The notes under the pieces: generated by a model
Seen by the model: only the letters and a program-made list of their open reading frames with translations
What the model was told of the DNA's origin: nothing
The model's database searches: none
Program-made: the position numbers and the translations under genes
NCBI RefSeq assembly: GCF_018324685.1
Contig: NZ_AP023354.1
Coordinates: 6,158,426-6,222,425 of the forward strand
Direction of reading: 5' to 3'
From: Actinocatenispora sera
GTDB lineage: Bacteria; Actinomycetota; Actinomycetes; Mycobacteriales; Micromonosporaceae
DNA: 64,000 bases
Shown: positions 1 to 8,976 of the stretch, one piece after another
Layout of the letters: every line of letters begins with the position of its first letter
Numbering within the stretch: the stretch's first letter is position 1

Positions 1-1446
<1,446 letters not shown>

Positions 1447-1504
1447 TCACATGGTGCGAGCCCGGGGCCGTCCGGAGGAGGTCACGCGTGACGATCGCCC
1501 CGGC

Positions 1505-2512
1505 TCAGCTCTCGATCATCTCCTCCGGCGAGCGCCGCGGTTCGGGCGGTGGCGGAGTCGCGGCCGCGACGCTGAGCCGCAGCGCGATCATCGGATGCCC
1601 GAGCTGACTCAGCAGCCCGGCCAGCGTGGCGCGGGTCGGCTCGACCTCGACCACGTTGCTGATCGGGTTCACCGAGATCCGGTGCTCGGTGGCGGCGATC
1701 AGCAGCGCCGACAGCGCCTGCCCGGCCGCCAGCCAGTCGGCCGGCTCGTCGCCGTCGGAGAACAGGATCGCGTAGTTCGCGGTCTGATCGTTGCCTTCGC
1801 CGGCATCGAGACCGGCGTCGTCATTGGGTAGGAACTCCCGTTGTGGTACCCGGCGGGGGATCTGCGGCACGACCGAGCTGGCGGTGACCCCGTCTCCGCC
1901 ACCGGTGGGCCGGTGGGTCCAGCGGGCGAGGTCGCCGCGGACGCCGGGATCGGCCGTTTCGATCGCCGCGGCGTGCGTCGCGGCGACGATCAGCACGGGA
2001 ACCTGCTCGTGAGGCAGCAGGTGCAGGTGCGCGCCGTGTCGTTCGGCCGCGTCCCGCAGCTGCTGCAGCCGGTAGGCAGGAATGCAGACGTCGCGCGGGG
2101 CGGGCCGGCGGTCGGTGCGGCGGGCCAGCATCGCCTGGAACGCGCGCTGATCGGCGAAGCTCGGCCGCTGTTCGGCGCCGGCCCGTACGACCGCCAGCAG
2201 GTCCGGTGTGGTCGCATCGGGCCGGACATCGACCTGCGGGCGGTGCCCGATGATGGTCAGCGCCACCATGGCATGGTGCAGCGCGATGCCGCAGCTGAGG
2301 ATCAGCAGGCGCCCGTCCGGGTCGATGCTGGTGAGCTGGCGCGAGCGATCGGCCCACAGTTCGGCCGACCCGTCGTGTACCCGCCAGCGCCACGGCTGGG
2401 TGTTGAGCAGCGACGGAGCCCGCAACGCGGCGAGCGCGGCACGGCCCAGGGGACTGTCTGCGCTGTACCCGCGGCTACGGATCGCTCGGTCGCTGAAGTT
2501 GATGGCTGCCAC
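1505..2512 (-). CDS. Acg-family FMN-binding nitroreductase-like protein
   Basis: Predicted protein of 335 residues related to the Acg/nitroreductase-fold proteins found in the DosR dormancy regulon of mycobacteria (family knowledge). Visible signatures are the N-terminal APSLLNTQPWRW block, the HHAMVAL segment and a C-terminal HPMIALRLS strand, which match this FMN-fold family. Catalytic activity of the family is unclear; FMN sequestration has been proposed. The GTG start at 2512 was chosen because a GAGGAGAGG ribosome site lies about seven bases upstream; the frame stays open further upstream but without coding character. It lies between the DevS-like kinase and the divergent DevR-like regulator, so control by that pair is likely. 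Confidence 0.85.
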   Translation of the reverse strand: MAAINFSDRAIRSRGYSADSPLGRAALAALRAPSLLNTQPWRWRVHDGSAELWADRSRQLTSIDPDGRLLILSCGIALHHAMVALTIIGHRPQVDVRPDATTPDLLAVVRAGAEQRPSFADQRAFQAMLARRTDRRPAPRDVCIPAYRLQQLRDAAERHGAHLHLLPHEQVPVLIVAATHAAAIETADPGVRGDLARWTHRPTGGGDGVTASSVVPQIPRRVPQREFLPNDDAGLDAGEGNDQTANYAILFSDGDEPADWLAAGQALSALLIAATEHRISVNPISNVVEVEPTRATLAGLLSQLGHPMIALRLSVAAATPPPPEPRRSPEEMIES

Positions 2513-2731
2513 CGTCTTGTCCTCTCCTCGATCCTCTGCACCACATGCTGGTCGGTTCCGCTGCGGCCGGGCAGTGCCGTCCGGCCCGGTGCGGGTCGGC
2601 CTTCGGCACCCACGTGCCGGTACCGCAGGGCGGCGAACGGTGCCCGTACGCCCCGCCCGGGCCGATCGGCCCCGAGCACCCGGGCCGTTGGACCGGCGGC
2701 ACGGGCCGCTCGACCGGAGTAGAACGGAGGG

Positions 2732-3376
2732 ATGATCACGGTGTTCCTGCTCGACGACCACGAGGTGGTCCGGACGGGGCTGCGCGGCCTGCTCGAGAAC
2801 GACGGACAGATCAGCGTCGTCGGCGAGTCCGGCTCCGCGGTCCAGGCGATCGCCCGGATCCCTGCCCTGCGGCCGGATGTCGCGATCCTGGACGCGCGGT
2901 TGCCGGACGGCTCGGGCATCGACGTCTGCCGCGAGGTGCGCTCGGTCGACCCGTCGATCCAGGTGTTGATCCTGACCTCGTACGAGGACGACGAGGCGCT
3001 GTTCGCCGCGATCATGGCCGGCGCCGCCGGGTACGTGCTCAAACAGATCCGCGGCACCGACCTGGTGGAGGCGGTACGCCAGGTCGCCACCGGGCACTCG
3101 CTGCTGGACCCGGCGGTCACCGAACGGGTCCTCGAGCGCATCCGCCGCGGCACCGCCAACGAACCCGACGAGTTGCGACACCTCACCGACCAGGAGCGCC
3201 GCATCCTCACCCACATGGCCGAGGGCGGCACCAACCGGGACATCGCCCAGGCGATGCACCTGTCGGAGAAGACCGTCAAGAACTACGTGTCGAGCATCCT
3301 GGCCAAGCTGGGCCTGCACCGGCGCACCGAGGCCGCGGTCCTCGCCACCCGGCTGCTCGGCCGCACGCGCGGTTGA
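2732..3376 (+). CDS. NarL/LuxR-family response regulator, DevR-like
   Basis: Response regulator of 214 residues. The receiver domain (1-120) has acidic pocket residues in LLDDHE, the phospho-acceptor Asp54 in ILDARLPDG and the conserved Lys in YVLKQI. A linker leads to a LuxR-type helix-turn-helix (about 148-205; LTDQERRIL and SEKTVKNYVSSILAKLG). Asp54 and the TVKNYVS recognition helix are as in mycobacterial DevR/DosR. Start: ATG at 2732 after GGAGGG. It diverges from the Acg-like gene and probably receives phosphate from the GAF kinase at 1-1407. Targets are likely the stress genes nearby, but I could not identify a convincing DosR box. Confidence 0.9.
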   Translation: MITVFLLDDHEVVRTGLRGLLENDGQISVVGESGSAVQAIARIPALRPDVAILDARLPDGSGIDVCREVRSVDPSIQVLILTSYEDDEALFAAIMAGAAGYVLKQIRGTDLVEAVRQVATGHSLLDPAVTERVLERIRRGTANEPDELRHLTDQERRILTHMAEGGTNRDIAQAMHLSEKTVKNYVSSILAKLGLHRRTEAAVLATRLLGRTRG

Positions 3377-3546
3377 CCGGCCTGCCCCGGAGCGGATGCG
3401 CGCGACCGGCCTGTCCCTGAGCGGATGCGCGCGACCGGCCTGTCCCTGAGCGGATGCGCGCGACCGGCCTGTCCCTGAGCGGATGCGCGCTACCGGTCTG
3501 CCCCGGAGCGGATGCGCGCGACCGGCTGCCCGGAGCGGATGCGCCC
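3377..3546. repeat. 29-bp tandem array at the devR-like 3' end
   Basis: Five 29-bp units and one shortened unit follow the stop codon directly, beginning at 3377, 3406, 3435, 3464, 3493 and 3522. The core is CCGGCCTG...GAGCGGATGCGCGCGA. The unit resembles the last bases of the preceding gene (ACGCGCGGTTGACCGGCCTG). No spacers, so this is not CRISPR. It sits between convergent genes. Confidence 0.9.
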
Positions 3547-3587
3547 GCGGTCGACCGGGCCCCGGCTGCGGGCGGCCCGCCAGTCGG

Positions 3588-4520
3588 TCAGCTGCCCGCG
3601 GCCACGATCGCGGCCGGCTGGTCGGACGCGCCACGCGCCACGCCGGTGTCCACCGACACGGCCCGTCCGGCCTCGGTCGGAGGCAGCACGGCCACCGGGC
3701 ACCCGGCATCGCGCAGCAGCCCGTACGCGATGGGGCCCAGCGGGGCACGGGACGGCCCCCGTTCCAGGCGACCGATCGCGAGCAGGCGGGCGCCCTGGCT
3801 GGCCATGGTCAGCGCGCCCAGCCGGGATCCGCCCAGCACCACGAGCTTGACCGCCACCCGCGGGAATCGACGCCGCCACGGTTCGGTCTCCTGCTCCAGG
3901 AATCCCAGCGCTGCCGGTTCGGTCGCGAAGTGCGTTGCCAGCAGCCGCTCGTCGAACCAGTACGCGTCCGTCGACTCCGCGGTCACGTGCGCGGCGGCGA
4001 GCGGCAGGTCGTGCGCGTCCGCGTAGGCGAACGCGAACTCCAACGCCGATCGGGCGGCAGCCGATCCGTCCACCGCCGCGACGACCTGCCCCCGCAACGG
4101 CCCCGGCAGGCCTGAGTCGGCACGAACCCGCACCAGCGGGCAGCGCACCGTGATCGCCGTACGCAGCGCCACCCCGCCCTGGCTCGCTCCCCGCCGGGAC
4201 GGATCGGGCGCGCCCCCCAGGACCAGCAGTCGCGCCCGCTCCGCCAGCCGCGCCAGCGCCAGCGCCGGATCGCCGCGGCTCAGGCACACCTGTACCCGGT
4301 CGGCGTTCAGCGTCCGCCGCGCCGACCGCAGCGCCGCGGTCAGCAGCCGAGCCGCGTCCTCGCCGTCACCGCCGGGAAAACCCTGCTCCACGTGGCAGAT
4401 CAACAGGTTCCGGTCGTCGGCCGCGGCCGCCTGCGCCGCCCAGCAGAGAGCGGTACGGCTGTCCGGCGACTCGTCCACACCGACCACGACGGTGCCATTG
4501 TCCACAGTGGAGTCGTACAT
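3588..4520 (-). CDS. Universal stress protein, two UspA domains
   Basis: Cytoplasmic protein of 310 residues made of two tandem UspA domains (about 8-145 and 155-290). Domain one opens with VVVGVDESPDSRTAL and domain two with VVAAVDGSAAARSAL, the typical first strand and helix with the nucleotide-contacting Asp. The G-2x-G-9x-G(S/T) ATP loops are recognisable but imperfect (VLGGAPDPSRRG; AIGRLERGPSRAPLG), so ATP binding is uncertain. The ATG at 4520 follows an AGGAAAG site. Double-domain Usp proteins are common in DosR-type dormancy regulons, which fits the DevR/DevS-like neighbours. Confidence 0.88.
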   Translation of the reverse strand: MYDSTVDNGTVVVGVDESPDSRTALCWAAQAAAADDRNLLICHVEQGFPGGDGEDAARLLTAALRSARRTLNADRVQVCLSRGDPALALARLAERARLLVLGGAPDPSRRGASQGGVALRTAITVRCPLVRVRADSGLPGPLRGQVVAAVDGSAAARSALEFAFAYADAHDLPLAAAHVTAESTDAYWFDERLLATHFATEPAALGFLEQETEPWRRRFPRVAVKLVVLGGSRLGALTMASQGARLLAIGRLERGPSRAPLGPIAYGLLRDAGCPVAVLPPTEAGRAVSVDTGVARGASDQPAAIVAAGS

Positions 4521-4890
4521 GTCGATGCTTCTTTCCTGTTCTGCCGCCGCCGGTGGCGGGGATCGTCCTGACCTCATCGTGTGCCACCGCCGGCGCGGCG
4601 CAGCAGTGCCGAACGGTCCGGCGCCGCCGGGACGTTTGCCGATCACGCCGGCCGGACGGCACGGCCGCGCGCGTCCGGCCTCGACGCGTGTCCGGCTCGA
4701 CGCGTGTCCGGCCTCGATGGGGGCCGGCCCGGTCGCGGTACGGCCACGGGCCGCGGGCAGCCAGGTGGGTTTACCGTCCGCCGCGGCGGGCAGCCGAGGC
4801 TGGCGAGATCCGGCACCCGCCGGGTCCGGGCCTCGCCCCTGTCGTGCCGCGCACTGTTTCGCCGCGGCGGACGGTAAACGCCGGAGCGAG
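4521..4890. other. 370-bp intergenic region
   Basis: No gene is apparent between the Usp gene and the small ORF at 4891. It contains short direct repeats (CGACGCGTGTCCGGC and variants, 4672-4720) and a long perfect inverted repeat (4769-4879). A segment at 4627-4643 (GGGACGTTTGCCGAT) loosely resembles a DosR half-site; this is weak. Confidence 0.5.
4769..4879. repeat. 20-bp perfect inverted repeat spanning 111 bp
   Basis: The arm 4769-4788 (GTTTACCGTCCGCCGCGGCG) is the exact reverse complement of 4860-4879, with 71 bp between. It ends 11 bp before the ATG at 4891. It could be a transcript-level long hairpin, paired operator sites, or terminal repeats of a small non-autonomous element; no clear target-site duplication flanks it. 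Confidence 0.85.
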
Positions 4891-5100
4891 ATGTCCGAAC
4901 ACCAGACGGATCGCGAGCGCCAGGTGGAAGGCGACGTCGTGCCCGACTTCAACTTCGTGGAGGAGATTCCGGCCGGGGTCGGCCGGGCCGACGCGGACGC
5001 CCTGCCGGACAGCGAGGAGGAGCCGGACGATCGGGGGTCACAGCGCGATCCGGCCGAGAGCGACGAGGATCGCCGAGCCGGCCGCCGGTGCGCCGGACCG
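4891..5100 (+). other. Possible small acidic protein gene with eroded 3' end
   Basis: An ATG at 4891 after GGAG opens a frame beginning MSEHQTDRERQVEGDVVPDF. About the first 65 residues look coding: strong G/C third positions and an acidic, hydrophilic composition including EEEPDD. After about 5090 the frame enters Arg/Pro-rich low-complexity sequence produced by a tandem repeat and has no stop until 6081, deep inside antisense genes. The true 3' end is therefore unknown; the original stop may have been lost to repeat expansion. Family not recognised. The end given marks only where coding character fades. Confidence 0.4.
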
Positions 5101-5132
5101 GTGGCGCCCACCCGCCGCTGCGCCGGACAGGG

Positions 5133-5232
5133 CGCCGTTGTACCGAACCCGCCGTCGTACCGAACCCGCCCGCCGTTGTACCGAACCCGCCCGCGGTCGT
5201 ACGGAGCCCGCCCGCCGTTGTGCCGGGCACGG
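5133..5232. repeat. Five degenerate ~20-bp tandem units
   Basis: Units built on GCCGTTGTACCGAACCCGCC repeat five times with substitutions. They lie between the eroded small ORF and the convergent ChaB-like gene. Confidence 0.8.
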
Positions 5233-5280
5233 TGGCGCCGGCACCCGGTCGGTCACGCCGCGAGCGGGTGCCGCACGGTG

Positions 5281-5565
5281 CTACCGGCGGTGCCGGCCGG
5301 GCGAGCCGGGCCGCGAGGTCGGGTGGGGCGTGACCCGTTCGATCGACCGGCCGGCCGGCGCTTCGTCCATGGGGCCGGGCCGCCGCTCCTCCCAGTGATC
5401 ACCGACCCGGTCGAACCCGCGCCGGAGAACCTCCCGGGCGAACTCGTAGGCCCGCCTCCCGTCACCGAAGCGCCGGATGGCCGCCTCGTGTGCCGACAGC
5501 CAGGTCGCGCGGGCGGCCCGCGACGACTGCTGGAGCGCCAGGGGCAGCTCCTGCATGGCTGGCAT
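5281..5565 (-). CDS. ChaB-family protein
   Basis: Small protein of 94 residues whose N-terminal part (MPAMQELPLALQQSSRAARA) and the following AHEAAIRRFGDGRRAYEFAREV segment match the ChaB fold (pfam ChaB), named for a regulator of cation transport in E. coli; the biochemical role in actinobacteria is unknown. The C-terminal 30 residues are Arg/Pro-rich and variable. Start: ATG at 5565 preceded by GGAGGAGG; an upstream GTG (5589) would place that ribosome site inside the gene. It lies 45 bp downstream of the SDR gene on the same strand, probably co-transcribed as a stress operon. Confidence 0.8.
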   Translation of the reverse strand: MPAMQELPLALQQSSRAARATWLSAHEAAIRRFGDGRRAYEFAREVLRRGFDRVGDHWEERRPGPMDEAPAGRSIERVTPHPTSRPGSPGRHRR

Positions 5566-5610
5566 GTCCTCCTCCGGACTCGTGGTCACCTGGTGTGCCG
5601 GCCCGCGGTT

Positions 5611-6465
5611 TCAGCCGGGCAACGTCTCGCCGCCGATGGGTGCGAGCACCTCGCCGGTGTAGTACGAGGAGAGTTGGTCGCTGGCGAAGAACACGTACGA
5701 CGGCGCGATCTCGTCGGGATGCGCGGCCCGCTCCATCGGTACGCTCTCGCCGAACTTCTCGACGTGGTCGGCCGACAGTGTGGCCGGAATCAGCGGTGTC
5801 CACACCGGGCCGGGTGCGACGCAGTTGACCCTGATCCGCCGCTCGGTCAGCGACTGCGCCATCGAGTAGGTGAAGGCGAGGATGGCGCCCTTGGTGGCGG
5901 AGTAGTCGATCAGCGTCTTGTTTCCCCGCAGCCCGTTGATCGACGAGGTGTTGATGATCGCCCCACCGTCCGGCAGGTGCCGCAGCGCCGCCTTCGTGGT
6001 GTGGAAGAACGACCCGAGGTTGACCGCCACGGTGCGGTCCCACTGCTCGGTGTCGATGTCGGTGAGCGAGTCGGCCGGTGACTGGTACGCGACGTTGTTG
6101 ACGAGGATCTCCAGCCCGCCCAGGGCCGACACCGTGCCGTCGACCACGTCCGCGCAGTGCGCCGGATCGGCCATGTCGCCCGGCAGCAGTACGCACCGCC
6201 GACCCTCCTGCTCGACCAGCGCCCGGGTCTGCTCGGCGTCGCCGTGCTCCGTCAGGTACGAGATGGCGACGTCGGCGCCCTCCTTGGCGAACGCCACCGC
6301 GACCGCGCGGCCGATTCCGGAATCTCCCCCGGTGATCAGCGCCCGCCGCCCGGACAGCAGCTCCCGTCCTTGGTAGTCGCGCATCTGGTCGTCCGGCGGC
6401 GGCTGCATCTCGGCGGTGGTACCCGGGTAGTCCTGTTGCTGTGGCGGCGTTTGCTGCGTGCTCAT
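5611..6465 (-). CDS. SDR-family oxidoreductase (GSP39-like)
   Basis: Short-chain dehydrogenase/reductase of 284 residues with a 40-residue Gln/Pro-rich N-terminal extension typical of the general-stress-protein-39/YhdG-like subgroup. The NAD(P)-binding motif TGGDSGIGRA is at 46-55, NNVA at 123-126, and the catalytic set is Ser174/175, Tyr188 and Lys192 (YSATK). Substrate unknown. The ATG at 6465 lies only nine bases below a GGGTAG element, so the transcript may be nearly leaderless. ChaB follows in the same direction. The subgroup and promoter both suggest general stress control. Confidence 0.88.
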   Translation of the reverse strand: MSTQQTPPQQQDYPGTTAEMQPPPDDQMRDYQGRELLSGRRALITGGDSGIGRAVAVAFAKEGADVAISYLTEHGDAEQTRALVEQEGRRCVLLPGDMADPAHCADVVDGTVSALGGLEILVNNVAYQSPADSLTDIDTEQWDRTVAVNLGSFFHTTKAALRHLPDGGAIINTSSINGLRGNKTLIDYSATKGAILAFTYSMAQSLTERRIRVNCVAPGPVWTPLIPATLSADHVEKFGESVPMERAAHPDEIAPSYVFFASDQLSSYYTGEVLAPIGGETLPG

Positions 6466-6474
6466 GCCCGCCGG

Positions 6475-6499
6475 CTACCCACGATCGCTCCGCACAAAC
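6475..6499 (-). promoter_or_regulatory. Sigma-B-like promoter of the SDR gene
   Basis: On the minus strand GTTT, 15 bases, GGGTAG, matching the actinomycete sigma-B-type pattern GNNT-N14/16-GGGTA. It ends nine bases before the ATG at 6465. Confidence 0.5.
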
Positions 6500-6528
6500 G
6501 GCGACCGCCGGCCCGGGCCGGTGCCCGG

Positions 6529-6723
6529 TCACACGACGGGATGGCGCGGACCGTCCGACGAGGGCCGGTGCTTGTTCGACCGCCGCCGCGGTTCCGGGCC
6601 GCCCTCGTCGTGGGGCTCCACGTCGGTGTCCGAGTGCTCCTCGGCGAAGTCGTCGGACGCTTCCTTCCGGTACTCGGCGGGCGGCTCGGCGTCACCGAGC
6701 TCGGCGTCGTCGTCTCGTCGCAT
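6529..6723 (-). CDS. Small acidic hydrophilic protein
   Basis: A 64-residue protein rich in Asp, Glu, Arg and Pro, with no membrane segment and no cysteine. I recognise no family. Support for translation is the strong GGGAGGAACC site before the ATG at 6723 and its position 15 bp downstream of the zinc dehydrogenase on the same strand, suggesting one operon. Low-complexity acidic proteins of this kind are common beside actinomycete stress genes, but no function can be assigned. Confidence 0.6.
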   Translation of the reverse strand: MRRDDDAELGDAEPPAEYRKEASDDFAEEHSDTDVEPHDEGGPEPRRRSNKHRPSSDGPRHPVV

Positions 6724-6738
6724 GGTTCCTCCCTCGGC

Positions 6739-7920
6739 TCACGGGGTGAGCAGGACCTTGATGGCGCCGTCGCGCTTGTGCTGGAACATCTCGTACGCCT
6801 CGGGCGCCTCGGACAGTGGCAGCCGGTGGGTGGCGAGATCCAGCACCCCCAACGGATCCGCGTCGTCGGTCACCAGCGGCAGCAGCGTGTCGGTCCACTG
6901 CCGGACGTGCGCCTGCCCCATCGCCAGCCGCACCCCCTTGTCGAACAGGGTCAGCATCGGCAGCGGGTCGACGGCACCGCCGTACACGCCGGACAGCGAG
7001 ATGGTGCCGCCGCGGCGCACCGCGTCGATCGCGAGGTAGAGCGCGGCGAGCCGGTCGACCCCGGCGGTCTTCATCAGCTTGCGGCCGGCCACGTCCGGCA
7101 ACACCGCGGCGACCCGCTGGGCGAGCTTGCCGGCTGGCGAGCCGTGCGCCTCCATGCCGACCGCGTCGATCACCGAGTCGGTCCCCCGGCCGTCGGTACG
7201 CTCCCGGATCGCGTCGGCCACCCCGGATCCGTCGCCCAGATCGACGACCTCCGCGCCGTAGCGCTGCGCCATCGCCCGCCGTTCCGGTACCGGATCCACG
7301 CCGATCACCGACGCACCGTGGTGGCGGGCGATCCGGACGCACAGCTGCCCGATCGGGCCCAACCCCAGTACGGTGACGCTGCCGCCGTCCGGGATCGCCG
7401 CGTACTCCACCGCCTGCCACGCCGTGGGCAGCACGTCGGACAGGAACACGTACCGTTCGTCCGGCCCCTCGGCGGGCAGCTTGATCGGCCCGAACTGCGC
7501 CTGCGGGACGCGCACCAGTTCGGCCTGCCCGCCCGGTACCTGCCCGTACAGCTTCGTGTAGCCGAACAGGGCGGCGCCGGACCCCTGCTCGCGGACCTGG
7601 GTGGTCTCGCACTGCGCGTACAGCCCGCGCTGGCACATCCAGCAGTGTCCGCAGGAGATGTTGAAGGGAATCACGACCCGATCGCCGGGCGCGATGTGGT
7701 GCACCGCGCTGCCGACCTGGTCCACGATGCCCATCGCCTCGTGCCCGAGCACGTCGCCCTCGCTCAGGAAGGCGCCGAGTACCTCGTACAGGTGCAGGTC
7801 GGAGCCGCAGATCGCGGTCGTGGTGACCCGCACGACCGCATCGGTGGGTTCCTGGATGGTGGGTTCGGGCACCTCGTCGATCCGTACGTCCCTGGTGCCG
7901 TGCCAGGCCAGCGCCTTCAC
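6739..7920 (-). CDS. Zinc-dependent alcohol dehydrogenase, formaldehyde-dehydrogenase-like
   Basis: Medium-chain zinc alcohol dehydrogenase of 393 residues. Catalytic zinc ligands are Cys38 (CGSDLH) and His60-Glu61 (GHE); the four structural-zinc cysteines are Cys90, Cys93, Cys96 and Cys104. The Rossmann motif GLGPIG follows near residue 190. Length and the long insertion before the cofactor domain match the glutathione-independent formaldehyde dehydrogenase-like branch; the true substrate is unknown. The GTG start at 7920 was chosen for the GAGGAGG site six bases upstream. The small acidic gene at 6723 is likely co-transcribed. Confidence 0.9.
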   Translation of the reverse strand: MKALAWHGTRDVRIDEVPEPTIQEPTDAVVRVTTTAICGSDLHLYEVLGAFLSEGDVLGHEAMGIVDQVGSAVHHIAPGDRVVIPFNISCGHCWMCQRGLYAQCETTQVREQGSGAALFGYTKLYGQVPGGQAELVRVPQAQFGPIKLPAEGPDERYVFLSDVLPTAWQAVEYAAIPDGGSVTVLGLGPIGQLCVRIARHHGASVIGVDPVPERRAMAQRYGAEVVDLGDGSGVADAIRERTDGRGTDSVIDAVGMEAHGSPAGKLAQRVAAVLPDVAGRKLMKTAGVDRLAALYLAIDAVRRGGTISLSGVYGGAVDPLPMLTLFDKGVRLAMGQAHVRQWTDTLLPLVTDDADPLGVLDLATHRLPLSEAPEAYEMFQHKRDGAIKVLLTP

Positions 7921-8060
7921 CGCACACCTCCTCGCCGTCGGGTTCGTGCCAACACCGGTTCGGCTACCCAGCACGGGGCGGGCCACGGTGCACGCCGGTG
8001 GGCGCCGCGCAGCGACGCCACGCTACGCCGTTGCCAGGCTGCCCACCGGCAGCCGTCCGG

Positions 8061-8085
8061 CTACCCAGACCGAGCGCCGGTACAC
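8061..8085 (-). promoter_or_regulatory. Sigma-B-like promoter toward the zinc dehydrogenase
   Basis: Minus-strand GTGT, 15 bases, GGGTAG, about 140 bp upstream of the GTG at 7920. A second GGGTAG nearer the gene lacks a GNNT partner. Confidence 0.35.
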
Positions 8086-8109
8086 GTGGGGCTTTCCGCG
8101 GTCCGCAAC

Positions 8110-8134
8110 GTGTGGGCGTGGCCGACCGGGGTAG
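8110..8134 (+). promoter_or_regulatory. Sigma-B-like promoter toward the DUF1360 gene
   Basis: GTGT, 15 bases, GGGTAG, about 190 bp upstream of the ATG at 8324, so a long leader would be needed; it faces away from the element at 8061-8085. Confidence 0.35.
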
Positions 8135-8323
8135 GGCGGGGTCGTGCACTCGTCCCGACGGCGGCGCCGGCACGGTCCACGATGGACGGTGGGGCCGAAC
8201 CGCGGCATCGACATGCTCCGGAGGCCTCGTGCTCGGGCTCGCCGGACGGCCGATCGGGCCGCGCCGGAGCGTACGGCAGGCGGCTCGGTCGGTGCACGCC
8301 CGCTGTCGACGAAGGGAACGACC

Positions 8324-8845
8324 ATGACAAACCCGGCACGCCGTGCCGTGGAACGGCTCGCGAAACGGTACGGGCAGGGCTCGTCCCGGCCGCTGTACGG
8401 CTACCTCACGGTCGTGGCGGTCTACTCCGGTACGGCAGCCACCGCCGCCGCGCTCGCCCGCCTGACCGGCCGGCAGGCACTCCGGCTGGCACTGTCGGAC
8501 GTGTTCCTGCTCACCACCGCCACCCACAAGCTGAGCCGGCTGCTCACCAAGGACGCCGTGACGAGCCCGCTGCGGGCGCCGTTCACCCGGTACCAGGAGC
8601 CGGCGGGTGAGGGCGAACTCAACGAGGGGGTCCGGGCCTCGGGCACCGGCCACGCGGTCGGCGAGCTGCTGGTGTGCCCGTTCTGCGCGGCGGTCTGGGT
8701 GGCCACCGGGCTGACCGCGGGAATGGTCTTCGCGCCCCGGCTGACCCGGCTGGTGGCCACCACCTTCACCGCGGTGGCCGGATCGGACTTCCTGAACCTC
8801 GGCTACGACGCCGCCAAGCAACGGCTGGACCAGCTCGCGTCGTGA
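8324..8845 (+). CDS. DUF1360 membrane protein
   Basis: Protein of 173 residues of the DUF1360 family (YjcA-like), first recognised in sporulation and stress proteins of Gram-positive bacteria; function unknown. Hydrophobic segments occur at about 24-46, 108-132 and 133-150. The signature LLTTATHKLSRLLTKDAVTSPLRAPF and the CPFCAAVWVA motif, with a conserved Cys pair, are visible. ATG at 8324 follows GAAGGGA. Two hairpins after the stop separate it from the next SDR gene. Confidence 0.85.
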   Translation: MTNPARRAVERLAKRYGQGSSRPLYGYLTVVAVYSGTAATAAALARLTGRQALRLALSDVFLLTTATHKLSRLLTKDAVTSPLRAPFTRYQEPAGEGELNEGVRASGTGHAVGELLVCPFCAAVWVATGLTAGMVFAPRLTRLVATTFTAVAGSDFLNLGYDAAKQRLDQLAS

Positions 8846-8847
8846 CC

Positions 8848-8893
8848 GCCGGGCGTTGCGCCCGGCCCGGACACGGCACCCGCTCGTGCCGTG
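8848..8893 (+). terminator. Two consecutive hairpins after the DUF1360 gene
   Basis: Hairpin one, 8848-8866, has an 8-bp stem with the core CCGGGCG/CGCCCGG and loop TTG. Hairpin two, 8872-8893, has the 8-bp stem CACGGCAC/GTGCCGTG. There is no T-tract, as is usual in actinomycetes. Confidence 0.6.
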
Positions 8894-8917
8894 CCCGACG
8901 CCGGACGGCTTTCGTCC

Positions 8918-8942
8918 GCATATTCCGGCACCGGCTGGGTAG
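8918..8942 (+). promoter_or_regulatory. Sigma-B-like promoter of the SDR/oxidase pair
   Basis: GCAT, 15 bases, GGGTAG, ending 34 bp before the ATG at 8977. Confidence 0.4.
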
Positions 8943-8976
8943 GTGCTCCGCAGTCGAGCGAGCGGGAGGGGAACGA

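Larger units (their letters stand above)
7921..8323. other. 403-bp divergent intergenic region
   Basis: No gene is seen between the zinc dehydrogenase (minus) and the DUF1360 gene (plus). Two sigma-B-like elements face outward: 8061-8085 on the minus strand (GTGT-N15-GGGTAG) and 8110-8134 on the plus strand (GTGT-N15-GGGTAG). Confidence 0.5.

Noticed and set aside
2513-2731. DosR box in the Acg/DevR-like intergenic region
   Set aside because: A segment near 2600-2625 has only partial dyad symmetry and few consensus matches.
3377-3546. CRISPR array
   Set aside because: Units are contiguous with no spacers and no cas genes are nearby.
4769-4879. Insertion sequence
   Set aside because: No transposase and no clear target-site duplication; only a perfect inverted repeat can be supported.
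4150-6081. One long plus-strand gene across 4150-6081
   Set aside because: It would be antisense to the Usp, ChaB and SDR genes; only about the first 65 codons after 4891 look coding.
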